Origin: Dasyornis broadbenti
Lineage: Eukaryota > Chordata > Aves > Passeriformes > Dasyornithidae
Length of the DNA: 64,000 bases
Assembly: GCA_013397935.1 (NCBI GenBank)
Contig: VZRN01001317.1
Location: forward strand, 2,737,095 to 2,801,094
Direction of reading: 5' to 3'
Positions 35,973 through 49,614 of this stretch are shown in pieces; position 1 is the stretch's first letter, and the number at the start of each line of letters is the position of its first letter. The notes beneath the pieces are model-generated. The model saw nothing but the letters and a program-made list of their open reading frames with translations, did not search any database and was not told where the DNA came from. A program made the position numbers and the translations under genes.

Positions 35973-38900
35973 TATCAGTGTACTTTTTTCAGTCAGTCAA
36001 GAAAAATCCAGTTGCTTATGGAACAGTCCAGTCAAAATGTTTCCTGTCCTTGCAAGTGCCATACCACCTCTTACCCACCTTTGACCCAAGCTGCATGCAG
36101 TAGTAATAATACCGGCATTTTTATCAGATGTCCTTAAATTTGCTGCCTGATAAGTAGAGGTTTGTTGTGGGGTTTTTTTTTTTTCCCCCTTCTCTTTCTT
36201 TATTTTTTTTCCCTGATCACTATTTCAGGACTACCTGTCCCTCACAGCCAAAGGTCTCCTTTATTTACCTTGACTCCAGGTCTTCTATAGATTGCAGGAT
36301 TTGATAATCTCCCTCCCATCCTGCCACATGACTTGCTCTAGCTCTGAGCTTGGATGTCCTTGGATGTCCAGTGCCACAAACGGAATAGACAGACTGCTTG
36401 ACAACCCACTTGATTAGTGTGGATGTGAGTATTTTAATTTGGAAAGGCAAAGAAAGAACAGTGTTTAAAAGTTCACTTCTGGATCCTTTTCACTGACTGT
36501 TCGAAAGGTTAAAAAAGGGAAGAGTGAACTGGTGAAATAAAAAGCAAATACACAGTGAGTATGAAACAAAAGGACCAAGGAGCAGCGGGGGTAAGTACCA
36601 GTAAAACCCAGTAAATATGGTTCACCGTTAATATGTGTTAAAAAAAATATGGTTTTACCCTCACAAGAAACATTGCCACAGTACCCAACCAACTACAGTG
36701 CCTCAATATAAAGAATCATGTCTGCACCCTGGCTTTTCTTGCAATAACACTGCCTGCACAACTATCTGTGCAACGGGGTGATCAATTCCACCTGTGATTA
36801 TTTGATGATTTCTATTTCACAAGGCCTTCATCTCTTAGGCTCTTTCTCCCAGTAAGGAAGTGGGTTTTCTAGTGCTAATTAAGTATTTTTTCTTTTATTG
36901 CTATCAAAAATTTTATTTCTTTTTAGTTAAAGAGAAATAGCAGCATCATTGGAAAAAGCTTTACAATTGCCATCATCTCTTTTCCACCAAAGAGATTCAG
37001 AGGACCAATTAATGATACACTTCTCTCTAATAAAAAATGTTACTGTATAGTTTCATATAACACCAAACCAATCCAAAGCTATGAAGCCAAATTGACTGGG
37101 GAAAGATAGGAATTAATCAGAGGACATTAATAAACATTTATAAGGACTATAAACAATGTCATACACATAACACTGCATAGGTTGAGCATCTGACTGAAAA
37201 TCCCCCTGAACCTCTAGGATGAATAATCAGGATGTTCTTATTTCCTGACACCGGTCTTGATGCAACTTTCCTCCTTTTTTTAGTTGGTTTTCTTTAACAT
37301 GAGTTCCAATCTTTTTATTTAGCTCCAAAATAATAATTTAAAGCCTCGACAAGCATGATTCTCTGTGGCCAAAAGTCCATTCTTGATGACTTTGCCTGGA
37401 AGTTATGGTCTAGAGTTAGAGCCTTGCAGGTAGGAAGCCCAATTAGAAGGTTTCCTAAAGGGCTTGATGTGCTTGAGTGTCCCACAGTGTAAAAAATCTG
37501 GTAGCTCCCGTGGTGCAAAATCCTTCAGTGTGTTCTTTCAGGGAAGGAAGAACAACACATCAAGGAAATGATGCTGACCTTCCGCCTTGCAGGCAATCCC
37601 AGAGACAACAGACTCAGTGGGAGAGCGGATCCTCGAGGTGAAGAAACATGTCCCTTAACAAGACTGGAGTCAAGATATTGAAGTGCCCCCTCACAGTCAT
37701 TATCTATGCACACATTTTTCATCCTCTGACTTTTTAAATTAAAACTCCATTTGCTCCATGTAGCTGTTTAAGTCTTGCAGACTGCAATACTTTGTCAAGC
37801 TCACAAACTTGTAACACAAAAATATGCTTGATAATGCCTTTCATTTTGTTTTCTTATATTTCGTGATGCTGGCACAATAAGACACAGTAAAACATGATAC
37901 ATTGCTTGTTCCTGTACATTGATGTGAGAGCAGAATGCAATGAATATAAAAGACACTGTAAGCAAGATCATTGCAGAAAAGCCTGTGGCTCATAATTTCT
38001 TACTGTGGTTTTTTCTGTAAAGATTCATAGAAGTTTGACTTTTAAGAATATCTAAATATCTCAAAGACTTCCTCGCACCCCCCCTCCATTTTTCCCTTTC
38101 AAAGTTGTGAGAGTTCTGTTTGAACAACACCTGATGATCTGCGCTGCTTCAGCCCTTCAGGCCATCAGCTGTGGGTGTAATGCCTTACACTTCTCCAGTG
38201 GGATCACTGGGAGCAATTTTTCACACTTCAGTCTGCCCTGCTGCATTAGTATAGCAGGGATACACTGCCAGCCAGAAGAAGTTTTATAAATGAAAACCCA
38301 ATAATAAATGCTTTTAGATCATAGTGCGTTTGGGTCGTGGTCTGCAAAGCTGGGCTTGATTTGAAATGGTCACCTTGTGATAAAAACCTCCTTATCCTTA
38401 CTCTTTATATTTCCACTTGCAATGCAGGGTTGCACAGAATATAACCTCAGGCTGTGCAGATTTGAAGAGGGCTTATACGATACTCCTACTTTCCCATCTG
38501 CACTTACTCCTTTTTATGGAGGACAGTGCCACAGAAAGAGCCACTGTATGTTTGGGGTTGTGATTTTCTAACTCTGTTTTGGAGTAGTCTTGAGTCTAAC
38601 ACTTATAAATAAAATCTAAAAGATGTTCATTTCAAAACACTACTTCCTTCTGCTCTCTTCATGCTCACGAAGATCTGCTTATGGTGAGTAGCATCTTACC
38701 CCAAAAGCCACATTGATTTCAGGAGAAGAACCGGAGAGGTGAGATATTTACAGAACAGCTGCAGAGGATTTTGAAAGAGGTCTCCCAGTTTTGACTTCAG
38801 TGCAGTACTGACAGATGTACATCTTTCAGATGTAGAGAAATCATTCTGTAACAAAACACACTGATCAATCACACTCTCAGGAGAAGCAGTGAGGTTATAC

Positions 38901-41183
38901 AAGGTGGCATCCATTACCCAAAAGCCGGATAGAGGATGTAGATTTCTTTGTTCCTTGGAAGGAAATGCTTTATTTCTAGAAGATCAATTGCATATATTTT
39001 ATGAGTCTTATGGTGGCTTTGAGGTGTTCTGTTTTTTTGTTTTTCTTTTTTTTTTTTTAAAACACCACCCCTCTCTCAATAACCAGAAAAACGACACGCT
39101 GACTCTCTGTGGTCACAAAGGATCAACATTCACTAGGCACTGCATTAGAATTTAGCATATTTTTTCAAATGCTGCATGTAAGTTGAATGTGCCAGCAGAA
39201 TTGATTTAAGGCCACCTATCAACACACAAACAGTTTACTTCTATATTCACGTGTAACAGATATCCCACAGTCTTATATCTGATACATCACACGAAGCGTG
39301 CTTTTCCGTGGTTTGTTTTCTAGGCACAAAGGAACACACCTGTCAAACCAGGTAAAATTAAACTCTCCCAGGCATCTTAATTTCTCAGCTTTGTAACCTG
39401 GCAATTAAGTGTTAACCTGGCTGGCATAGCATTGTGTTACATCAGTCATACAACGTTGCAACAGGTTAGATTTACTCATTTCTACAACCAATTACCAGAC
39501 ATCTCATTCACACACACATTCTATTCACAGGCATTACATGGTTCATTTCATAGAAGACTGCATTTGTGTTGCTGTGTTTATACTTTGTTTTGCCTATGGA
39601 TAGGGAGAAATGTTGTTCTGCTGAGTATTTTCTCATCCTGTCCTTAGCAGATTGCATATGCCGCCATAATTTATTTGAAGCAAACAAACAAACAAAGGCA
39701 ACAAACAAAAGCCCCCAAACCCCCAAACCACAAAATAAAGTTACTGGTGCTTTCAGAATACCTTGAGGAGCTGTTATCTCCAGCAGCAGAAGCTGTGGTA
39801 TCCAGCGTCTGCTATTAATATGCATATGCCAAAATTAAAAGGGAAAAAAATGCAAATGTTTTTCAAAACTGTGAATTGTTTCAAGATAAAATTCTGTTCT
39901 ACCACCTGGAATACAGAATTTGGATCTTCTCACCATTACAAGAACATCTTAAAACATCTTCCCTGGTCATGGATGTGGCCTTCTCTAAAATGATGGCTGT
40001 GGCACAGGATCTTCTTTCTGCAAGATCTGGACTTTGTGTAGTAGATTTAGATGAGAAAATGTTCACAAGAGTCAATAAAAACACAAGGTGGAATCCTGAC
40101 TCCATTAAAATGGAAAGGAACTATGCTACTGCTTTCAGCAAAGCCTCTGTCTCCACAGCACACTTTTCTTTGATTCTTGCCAGAATCAGAAGTGCTTCAT
40201 GTGCAGTCAACTCATTCTGAAGTCTAATTCTCTTCCAAGGTTCTTTTTATGAGACACTCAATATCAAGTTTTAAAAGCGACGTGAAGTACACCCCAAAGT
40301 GCACCAGAAAAAATCTTGTTTGTGTTTAACAGCTTTTGAAATACTTTAAATACTGCACTTTTCAAGGTAGCAAATAGGAATTCAATACTCACTCCAGAGG
40401 GAATTCGACTCATGCAGCCTTGGTGAGACTATTTATCTGCAAATTCTTTGTGGCCACTCAGTTGTCAGTAAAGTTTTTGGCTTTGCTGCACATCATATCA
40501 GGCTGCATTGTACCTCAAAATCACAGACACATTAACACAGCTGTTCCCAAAGCACTGATAAAATCCCAGCACAGCCCCGCACATGTGATTCCTATGAAGT
40601 AGAAAACAGGAAAGCATTTTGCACATGAGCAGAGAGAGTCCTGGCCCACAAGAGAAGTAGAGTCATTAACCCAGATTACAAAACATATGAGAAATTATGG
40701 TGCCATAAGGAGGCACAGTTTAAGACTGAACAGATCCAGAATTTTTTTGTTTATTCAAGAAATCTGAATATTTTAATTCAAGTTATTCCGAAATCTCACC
40801 GCACTAGTCTTTCTTTTCAATCAGTTCTTAATTAATTGGGTGTTTGGAATATTTTATCATCTTATGAAAATATAGAAAAAAATTTTTAGGAAGTACACTT
40901 CCCACTAAATAATACTTAGGTGGAAAATCACCACTAAGTCTTAGTGACATCAGGCTCTGTAAATTGACTGACATGACTTAACAGATCCATCTGGAAAAGT
41001 TCAGCTCCCCTGTTTAATTCAGTGCAGTCACTCCTTTACTTCTCTGTCTGTGAGGGTTTAGATGCAGCCTAGTTTCATCAGTGAGATTTCATGTTGCTGA
41101 ATTTAAGTCATAAACATTAATTACTTTGTATTTTAATAATCTTACACTGACAGAGTTATACAGGAATAGTTTCAGACACTTAC
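35973..41183. other. Noncoding AT-rich stretch
   Basis: No gene recognised. It contains a poly-T/C tract near 36172-36215, a doubled TGGATGTCCT unit at 36351-36369 and T runs near 39030-39058. Short open frames here show no splice or start support. Confidence 0.5.
39681..39735. repeat. CAAA-type simple repeat with A/C tail
   Basis: CAAA units followed by an A/C-rich stretch with C5 runs. Similar A/C-rich patches occur near 7648 and 60787, and the complement (TTTG units) near 51950. Confidence 0.8.
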
Positions 41184-41261
41184 CATACAGGATGTGTATT
41201 AGATTTCTCTTCTCAGCAACCACCAAGTTGCTGGCAGGCAACAGTTTCAGATAATTTCCAT
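41184..41261 (-). other. Candidate exon (minus chain)
   Basis: 78 nt on the minus strand, ending at the consensus-like donor TATG|gtaagt. The acceptor 'aaccattag' has a clear pyrimidine tract about 20 bases upstream. One frame is open and protein-like: after two leading bases (AT) it reads GNYLKLLPASNLVVAEKRNL and leaves one base. The in and out phases are equal (1-1) and the length is a multiple of three, so the exon could be skipped without a frameshift. An alternative acceptor ('cctgccag') inside it would shorten it to 47 nt in the same frame. No family recognised, though this is the most protein-like of the minus-strand candidates. Confidence 0.25.
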
Positions 41262-44200
41262 CTAATGGTTTGATATCATATAAAGAACAAAGGAAAGTTG
41301 TAATGAATCATAAAAGACATTTTCATTATCCCAGAATAAACTGGATGCAGTTATTGAATGAGACAGTTCAGTGTTATTGTATTCTGGAAAATTTCACTGA
41401 ATCATAGCTAACAGTATCCTATGCCCACAAGTAAGCATGAGTAGGAAAGAGATTTATGAAGCAAAAGCAATAATAAAAACTCTGAACTTGCCAGATTTAA
41501 AAAATGCATTGGGATCAGCATTGGACTCTGCTTACTGAAATAATTGCAGCCCCAGTCCATTTAATGGCATCTTAGCTCTTATACAGAGAAGAAAAAGAGA
41601 TAGAAATAAGAATAGAACTAACAGTGTGGTTTGTCACCGGTGACCAAATGCATGATTTCTATCCTGGCATTACAAGTGAATACAGAGCTGGGACATGTGC
41701 ATTGCCTCTCATCTAAAAGCACTGACTTCTAGAGCTGCAGGCATATTGTTAAAATTTGGCCTTTCATCACACCTCCCATTTCCATTATTTCAATTCTAAT
41801 CCAAAGGCTCATTGATTTTCCTTGTCTATGCTAGGGACACTCCAATAAACAATGAGGAAAAAATGCACCCTTAAAAAAATAAATAATCAGCAGTGCAGTG
41901 CAGTGAGATGAATGCTTAAAATGTTAAGACCATTAGTCTTCCAGGGGAGCAATTCTGTAAATATTACTTGGTCACTGAAGTCAACAGTACCATTCTAATG
42001 AGTAAAATTTTTGATTGAATCCCAGCTTTGAGCTTCCTATCAAAAGCATTTTTTTTACCAGTTACTCAGTAACACTCATTATATTCATCACAGTATTTTA
42101 CAAGAACATAGAAATCAACACCCTCTGCTCAGATGAGCTCATGGTTATTAGACTGAGAGTGAAGCTTCTTGATGAGGAAAAGATGCGCATTTAGGAGAAA
42201 TAATAGAGAGAAATCTGAGCAATATTTTTGCTAGGAAAACGATATTTTGTTTGTTTGGCTCTTGTTACACTGAAACTTCCAAAACCTATACCTCAAATTC
42301 TCCAAGTATTTCGCTCAACTCTGGACAAGATTTCAAAAGGCATTCTTTGACCTTGTCTGTGCTGCTTTTAACCCCTGCATGGCTCCAAACAGAGGGCTCT
42401 TCACTGCAGGCACAGGTGGTGTGGAAAGGGGTTGGCTCATGGCTCGTGTCCACTTTCCACCTTCACCTCCATTAATCAAACTGGTCATGGCAAACTTGCA
42501 GGAAGATGCCATCGCACTCCTTCATCCACACTGCTATCAAGGCTTTACAAGCTGCTGTAAAGTCACATCACTCTTCATTCTATTTTAAACCTTGAATATT
42601 ATTATTTAGCCTAAGAAAAAAAAAATATTATTCTGATTTTTCTTCTTCCTTCTGGAAAGACGAGATGCATCTCAAATACGTTACTGCCTTTTAAGTGCTT
42701 ATAAAAGCACAACTAAAAAATAATATTTTATGATATGCTCAGCTTTATTTTCCTTCCCATATACTGCTCTTGCTGACTTGGGCCAAAAAGTTATGCAGGC
42801 CATGAATTGAAATAATTTTTCATATGTGAGAAGAGTGAATAATTGGATCTTGCTCTATCTTATACCTGGTGGCTCTGGTCCATTTGTCTCACAGAAGTTC
42901 TGAAGTTTGTTCTGGTAGTTGTACTCTGTCATATCTTAGCAGTTCAGGAAGCATGGACAAAAAATGTTTACATTGAAGCCATTGTAAAATTATCTCAGGG
43001 GCAGAACACTGGTATCAGATGGATAACAGGTCTTACCCAGTGTAACCATTTTTATCTTTCTCTGCTCTGTTGCACAAAATATCCAGGGGAAAAAAAAAAC
43101 AAAAACAGATGAAAAAAATCCATAGAGGTCTTTTTATTGACTCATAAAGGGCTATTCATGCAAATGGCACTAATAGTACTGAAATGGCTCACCAGTGAAT
43201 GGGCAACCTAATTTTCAAACCAGTATCACTCTTGAAAATCACAGCAATACAAAAAAATAGGATATATTTCTTGCAAAGAATGAGGAAAAAAACTGCTATA
43301 CACATAGCTGTAGAATTATAGGGTGTTGTTTGACATGGTAGGTACTCTGCTTACGATGAAGAGAATAGATTTTTTTTAATTCATGGGCATCTAGTAGGAA
43401 AACAGAGTGGTCTGAAAGAAAATGACAAAAACTTTATCTGAAGTCTTTTCTCTTTCTGAAGTCTGTATCGATTTGGATTAGATCCTGTGTACATTGCATG
43501 ATAAGCAGATTTGTATTTATTCTTTTGTATACTATGCAAAGCAGCGGAGTACAAAATCAGGTGTGCTTAAGCTTTATGGATATGGTCTTACAGTAAAGCA
43601 GCAGCCACGCTAAGCCGTTTACTGGAGAGAATTGTTACTAGGAGAAGATCCATTACAGTTTTATAGAGAGAAATCATAAGCACATACTTCACACTTCTGT
43701 GCAGGCGTTAACAATAAACTAGATAGGAAATCATTCAAAATGACATGAAGGAAAATAATTTTATGATCACTAGAGGACCTTGAAGAGACTGAGAGTTACA
43801 CTTGTAAAAATTACAATGAGAATACGTACTTTACAAATGTCTTGTAAAAGGTAAAATTTATTATCATTGTTATATTTTGAGGATGTCGTTTTCCTGGTGA
43901 TTTTAAGCAGCTCTGCTCCTAGTAGTAGTTCTTTTTTTATCACAATTTTTTTTTTGATCTTTGATGAAATGATAGATCATTTTCACTTTTTTGACAAGGA
44001 CATAGGAATGAATGGGATAATAAAAATTGGGAAATTGCTGTTTATTGATTACATATCTCATATTTACATCCCACTTACCATAACCAATGAACGAGAGGAC
44101 ATGTTTACATATAAAGCTATCATCCATTTTTTATAAAACTCAACAGCTGTTCAGTACTACACAGTTATTGCACTTTTAGTCAGGGCCAGGAAATAAGTGT

Positions 44201-45187
44201 TTTGATTGGAACTGCCAAATGTCTTTAGTTAATCCAAATATGCATATCTGAGACTTAATATGGCCAGAAGTGTAACTTCTCTTTGTGCTAAAAATTAAAA
44301 AATATCTTTCACAGCTTCAAGAGGGTAGAACTATGACCCTATATCTCAGTTGAGATGACACACAGCTTTGGGACTGGCTCATGGACAGCTCCCATCTTAC
44401 TGTTTGACCTGTTGTGGCCCTTTCTTAAGAACTTAAGAGACATTCACAGAAGAAAATTTAATATCTGCATTTGCAAAGAGCAGGAGTCTTCTCAAGAGAA
44501 AAGGGAAACAGTCATCTCTGTGCTAATTTACTTATATGAATATAGATCAATAGGCTTCTTTCTTTGAGTGCATGTTGCACTTTATTGTCAAAAGGAACTC
44601 CACAGGAGAATTTGCCCTTTGGTGTCTATTGGGCTTGTCCAATCACAAAACCAGCATAAGCATAAAAGCTTAGGTATAGGATTCTAAGTTCTTATAATTT
44701 TCAGTAAGTACTCAGAAAAATTATTCATTTTCATGTCTACATGTATCTTGCCTACCTAGTTTAGTAATTGTGGGCAAGTTTCAGAGTGGAAATTCTAACT
44801 TTGGGGTTGGGTAAGAACCTAATATCCTCTGTTTGGAAACATGAAAGGAATTTGCACATGGCAGCCAAAGCTAATTTGTAAATGTCTACAGTATCCACTT
44901 CATAGATGAGTTAACACAACTGTAGGATCCAGGGGTTCTGCTCTTTCTCACACAATAATATAGCTGCCTTCACTTTAAATTCACTCTAAGTAATATACCT
45001 GCCCTCTCTTTAACCTCCCACACTCTAAACTAGGCCTGCTGCAGTCAATAGCACTTCAGTCAATACCTGCAATGAATCGCACTGAGGCCAACAGCAGTGT
45101 GCTTCTGTAAAGTTGGCACAATCTTGAGAAGAATCTGTCCCAGCAGCTTTACCTGTCAGCTGTCTCTTTTCTTCTGCCTCCTTCCAG
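41262..45187. other. Noncoding stretch
   Basis: AT-rich with no recognised gene. It has a CAGTG triplication near 41890 and short A runs near 42616 and 43090. It ends in a pyrimidine-rich tract (about 45157-45187) that serves as the acceptor of the next candidate exon and, read on the other strand, as part of a short open minus frame. Confidence 0.5.
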
Positions 45188-45303
45188 TGACAATGACTAT
45201 GGGAGACTTGCACTCCAGGGAAAAGTCACCTAACACAGACGGGGGGAAAGGAAACCTCAAGGACAAGTGTTACAGCCAGGCTTATAAATCTCTGCTGACA
45301 CAG
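45188..45303 (+). other. Candidate internal exon (plus B)
   Basis: A very strong acceptor (pyrimidine-rich for about 25 bases, ending 'ctgcctccttccag') and a good donor ACAG|gtaaat enclose 116 nt. Only one frame is open across all of it. After two leading bases (TG) it reads TMTMGDLHSREKSPNTDGGK and continues Lys/Gly/Tyr-rich, ending on a codon boundary at LLTQ. The hydrophilic, low-complexity peptide looks like a disordered segment. It joins in phase to the candidate at 47215-47303. I do not recognise the protein. Confidence 0.28.
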
Positions 45304-47214
45304 GTAAATAAGAACGTGTTCCACCAGAGAGGTGACCCTAAATGAGTAATGAAACTTCTTTGAGGCTAAGCAGGCAGTGGGTATCACTTAATTAATGTAT
45401 AATGGAATTTCCAGTTGTGCTTTTATACATATGCAGGGTTCTTCCTTTCACTCCTTATACCAAGATACCCCTTGGAGCTACTTTTTCCATAAATTACAGT
45501 GATTTGAGTCTGCAAAAATAAAAGAACAAAAGTACAGAAAAGAGGAACACACAAATCTCAAGATAGATTCTTATGCAAGTAATATCCTGACAGAGTTTAT
45601 CCATTTTGAGATTTGTTTGTGCATCTCCTTCTCCTCCCCCAACTCTGACATGTTTAACACATCTCTCCAGATATTGGGGATATGCTGGTGCAGTTTTAAT
45701 GGGTGCAAGACTTGAAGGGGGCAAGTTTTTCTTGTGAATTTTTTATGGTCACCCAGGTAATGCTGTGAGCAAGCCTCAGTGCTGGCAGATGGATGATACC
45801 ACATTCCCTTTAGCAGAGTCAGAGTTTAGGAGCTGACGGTCTGACCTTATCTGACAACAAGAGGCACATAAGGATCTTACCCTTTCTGCTATTCTCAAGC
45901 TTTAATAACTTTCCTATTACTATACATTATGAGCATTAGCAATTTTTGTTGCCTATTAACAAATTATAAATTACAGTTAAGCAGGATAGATTCTAACCAT
46001 GAAAAGTATTAAGAGAAAAATTGCTCCAGTTTTACAATAATTTCCATCATATAAAGAGAAGTATGTATGAAACTTTCAGAAAGTCTATTCTCTGTGTGCA
46101 ATTAAATTATTTATATGGTGTATAATTAATATGTTCGGTGATTTTGGTAAAGAGGCTTAGCTTTTAATCCTTCTCTAAAGATAAGAGATCACAGGAATGA
46201 AATGCAAATTTGAGGTCTTATTTTATGTTTGTATAATAATATCAAGCACTTTTCACTGTGGATGATTCTCAAGGAAAAAACAACACGAAATCCAGAAATC
46301 CCCACAGGCTAATGATTACATTATCAATGCAAGCAAATTCCCCAGCACAATGCTGAAAAGCTTAGGCATAGCAGCAGTTCAGCGCTGTCTGAATCCATAG
46401 TGTAGCAGATCAGCTGCCAAAACACCTTAGTTCCCCACAGGTAATTTGGATATCTAATAGATGTAGCAACCAAATGCTCTAATTCCATTCATTTAAGGAA
46501 AAATCTTCCCAGTTTCAAAGGCCACAGAGGCTCCAAATACTGCTGAACTGCCAGTTTCTTTACAAGAAGCTGGACAGAGTGAGAGAGACAGACAGACAGA
46601 CTTCAGATCTCTCATGGCCTTTGGCATCACAATCTGAAGGCAGAGAAGAAATGCCATGACTGTGATCTGCAAAGTGTGTGAAGCTATTGGCCATACACTC
46701 CGAAAAGGGATTAAAAAGGGCCAGTGGCAGAGCAAATCCTGAGATCAGCGAGAGATGAGGTCGGACTGATTCGTGCATTTCCACTGATACGCGCACTGGA
46801 GATGTGGAGTGGTGTGAAAATGTCAGCCAGGGCTGTCCATGCCTGTCCCTGCGATGTACACACGCGTCACTCACTGCTGCTGCAGCTCACAGCTTGCTTC
46901 ATAGAGCAAATCACCTTGTAGAAACAGGCAAGCTTCTTACTGACCTAATAAAATCTGATTTCTTACTGATTCACTTACTACTTTCTCTCATCATAATAAA
47001 GCAGCTCTCTTCCAGGCTCCCTGTGACCGTATTCTTTTCAAGTTTTTTTTCCCTTGACAAGCATATTCCCTAATCCAAACCTCCCTGCCCAGCACGCCCT
47101 GTGCAGGGAGCCTGCTGATCACAGGCCAGGCTGGTGCTGAGAGGGTCCCTCTAACTCCAGGCTGGCCAGGGGAGGGGAAGAGCAAGCTGAAAAAACAACT
47201 TACCCTGACTGCAG
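45304..47214. other. Noncoding stretch with a local CpG cluster
   Basis: The first kilobase is AT-rich. From about 46560 it becomes GC-richer, with a GACA repeat at 46588-46602 and eight CpGs between 46749 and 46866. A 17-bp segment at 47187-47203 reads, on the minus strand, as a good donor (AGG|gtaagt) running straight into a good acceptor (tttttcag), which is too short to be an intron. Confidence 0.4.
46560..46874 (-). other. Open minus frame over a CpG cluster, unassigned
   Basis: A 104-codon minus-strand frame with no ATG at its 5' end (it opens at GTG). It covers eight CpGs in 118 bp, much denser than the surrounding sequence. The reading is His/Ser/Leu-rich without a known motif, and no strong acceptor precedes it. 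It could be part of an exon, a small unmethylated element, or coincidence. Confidence 0.1.
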
Positions 47215-47303
47215 GGTGGTCATGGGTCCCACGGCTCCTGTGAGCTGCAGATTTCCATGCAGGAGCTCAAGCCAGGAGAGCTCCGTATCTCTGTCAAATC
47301 CAG
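47215..47303 (+). other. Candidate internal exon (plus, after B)
   Basis: 89 nt in a GC-richer patch. The donor TCCAG|gtgagg is strong; the acceptor 'ccctgactgcag' has a poor pyrimidine tract. The frame starts on a codon boundary and is open: GGHGSHGSCELQISMQEL, then KPGELRISVKS, leaving two bases. This phase matches the end of the candidate at 45188-45303 across a 1.9-kb gap. An internal acceptor ('gagctgcag') would shorten it. No family recognised. Confidence 0.2.
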
Positions 47304-49502
47304 GTGAGGTTGGATGATGGATGTAAGAGCTGTGCTGTAGGCACAGACTAAGGTGCAGATGGGCATCTACCCTGCGTAAATCTCACTTTATTAGGGAAAA
47401 GATCTTAATATGTCCTGAGGTTTTGACTATCTTTAAAAACAAATCTCTAATTCTCCCCATGAAAAGTGTGGTTTAGTCTTGAGCATAGGAGGAAAGTCAG
47501 GGAAATTGTCTGTTCTGTGAAATTTCCAAAGCTCTTCCCCAAACTCAAGAAATTCTGTTTGCAGAACCCCAGGGTATTTGGACAACCCCAGGTGAACATT
47601 GGAACTTCCAACAAATTTGAAATGTTGCCCATCTTTGAAATATTTTCCGTTATTAATGTAGGTGACAGTCAGTAGTCTTCTATACAAACCCTCCATAACT
47701 TTGAGTTAGTTCCTTTTTCCCATGATCATTCCAGTCTGAGGAAGGCTGAGCAAGACACAGTGTATATATTTGGTAAACAGCGATCCAAAACAGCAGTCCA
47801 GGTTTTGCCCTTGACTTCTGCATACACTAAAAAATGTCATGTGGCCTATTCTGCATTACTGTGAGAAGGCTCAATATTATCAATTATCTTCGGTGTAAGT
47901 TTCTGGGAAAGACAGCCAGGAATATTCTCGCAGCAGCCAGGTTCTGAATGGCCCTGCTGAGCTTACATCTCACATGGTAACACATCCTTAATTTGATTTG
48001 ACTATTTCAACCTTTATTCTATCAATCTCTGATTAGTCACTCAGTGGCTGTAGGCCACTAATTAAGACACAGTGGAATAAAGCAAAAGTTTAATAGCTGA
48101 AGGCAGAGCAAACAAGATTCAGCCACATGATAGAAAGTTTACTCACTACTCACACCAAGCTGTAAATTATTAATTTTTCTACTACCTAAGGTATATAACT
48201 GCAGTACTAAATCTATCCACATAAACCCAAAAAATCTCAATATAACAGCATAAAAGTGTTGCAAAAATTAAATGCATTAATTATATGCAAAGAGTTCACA
48301 CTAACTAATGTTCTATTACCTGAAAATAATCTATACCAAAGAAGAATTTTGTTTGACAATATATAGGTCAAAAGTTGCTACACTTGGTCGTTCTAGAGAA
48401 CACACTTCCCCTAAGAGCTTGAATGAGAAAAAAACCTCAGGCAACTGTCCACATTTTGGAAATTTGTCTGAAAGAGGCTGAAATCTTTTTCAGTTTAATT
48501 TGAAAAGATTTTCCATCCCCTGTGTTTACTTTGAGGCTGAGACTCAAAAGTTCAGAATACAAAGGAAAACTAAATATTGGACTGGAAATATTTATTCATT
48601 TCAGATCAAAACACAGTGGATTTTACTCTGTTTTCGCTCGTGCTTGTTGATATTATTCTTCAGGATCTAGCAAATGCCATAACTTTCTACAAAATGATTC
48701 TCACTCAATTGCTAAAAAGATTTGTTTAATGAGTAGCTGCATCAAATTAACTCTGGAGAATGTCCCAGCCATGTCATTTTCATTCATTGCTTCTGTCTTT
48801 ATAAAAAACCCCAGCATCCTACTCTGAAAAACTATTGTGAAATTAAAGTTTTGTCAATAATTCTGAAAATCACAGAGACAGAGATCATAAATTCAGCCTT
48901 GTCAACACCGTTACAGTTGGAGTAGAGTATATCCTGCTTTAAACACAGAGATCTTGTTACGACAAATTATATTTTATTTTGCTTATTCACGTGTTGCCAA
49001 TAACTCTACATCTTTCACAAATGCACAGCAGTAAATAGCTGCATGTTTCTGTTGAATTTTTGGCTTGTGCAGACCAAAACCCATCACTTTTCTGGTACCC
49101 TCTCTTTACCTCCCCACTTGAGCAAGGCTGCCAGGTTCGTAGCTCATTCCAAGTGGAAGAAAACAAGAATCTGCTGTTTGAGATGACAGTGACTTCTGTC
49201 TGGTCCATTATCACATCACAAAGTGTGATTTCCTTAGGATGCCAGGAGAAAGCCAATCATTATGAGAGCTGTTTTATTTCCATTGCTTTAGACAGCTGAC
49301 GTAAGAAACAAGTCTCTCTTATGCAAGAGTAGTTCTGGACAGAAAACAACCACAGTAGAATTAATGTAAGGGGTTCATTTTATAACATATTTCACTCAAA
49401 TCTTAACACTAAGAATCCTTTTAAAAATTGACAGCCCGCAAACCAAGTGAGTTGTGATTGATAGTAGATTTTAAAATATAGACTTTTAAATAAATACGTG
49501 TA
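47304..49502. other. Noncoding AT-rich stretch
   Basis: No recognised gene. Overlapping frames of 60-87 codons on both strands near 47433-47696 carry no splice or start support. Confidence 0.5.
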
Positions 49503-49614
49503 GATGTGGTGCTTAGGGACATGTCTTAGTGATGGACTGGGCAGTGTTGAGTTAATGGCTGGATTTGATAATCTTAAAGACTTTTTCCAGTTTAAACAAT
49601 TCTATGATCCTATA
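49503..49614 (+). mobile_element. CR1 LINE 3' end
   Basis: A clear match to the 3' end of avian CR1 retrotransposons: 'gtgcttagggacatg', 'gatggactgggcagtg', 'gttaatggctgga', 'gataatcttaaagac', then 'acaattctatgatcctata', which is the decayed octamer tail. Only about the last 110 bp are present, the usual result of strong 5' truncation during target-primed insertion. The changes from the remembered family sequence suggest an old copy. It carries no reverse-transcriptase coding sequence. Confidence 0.9.
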
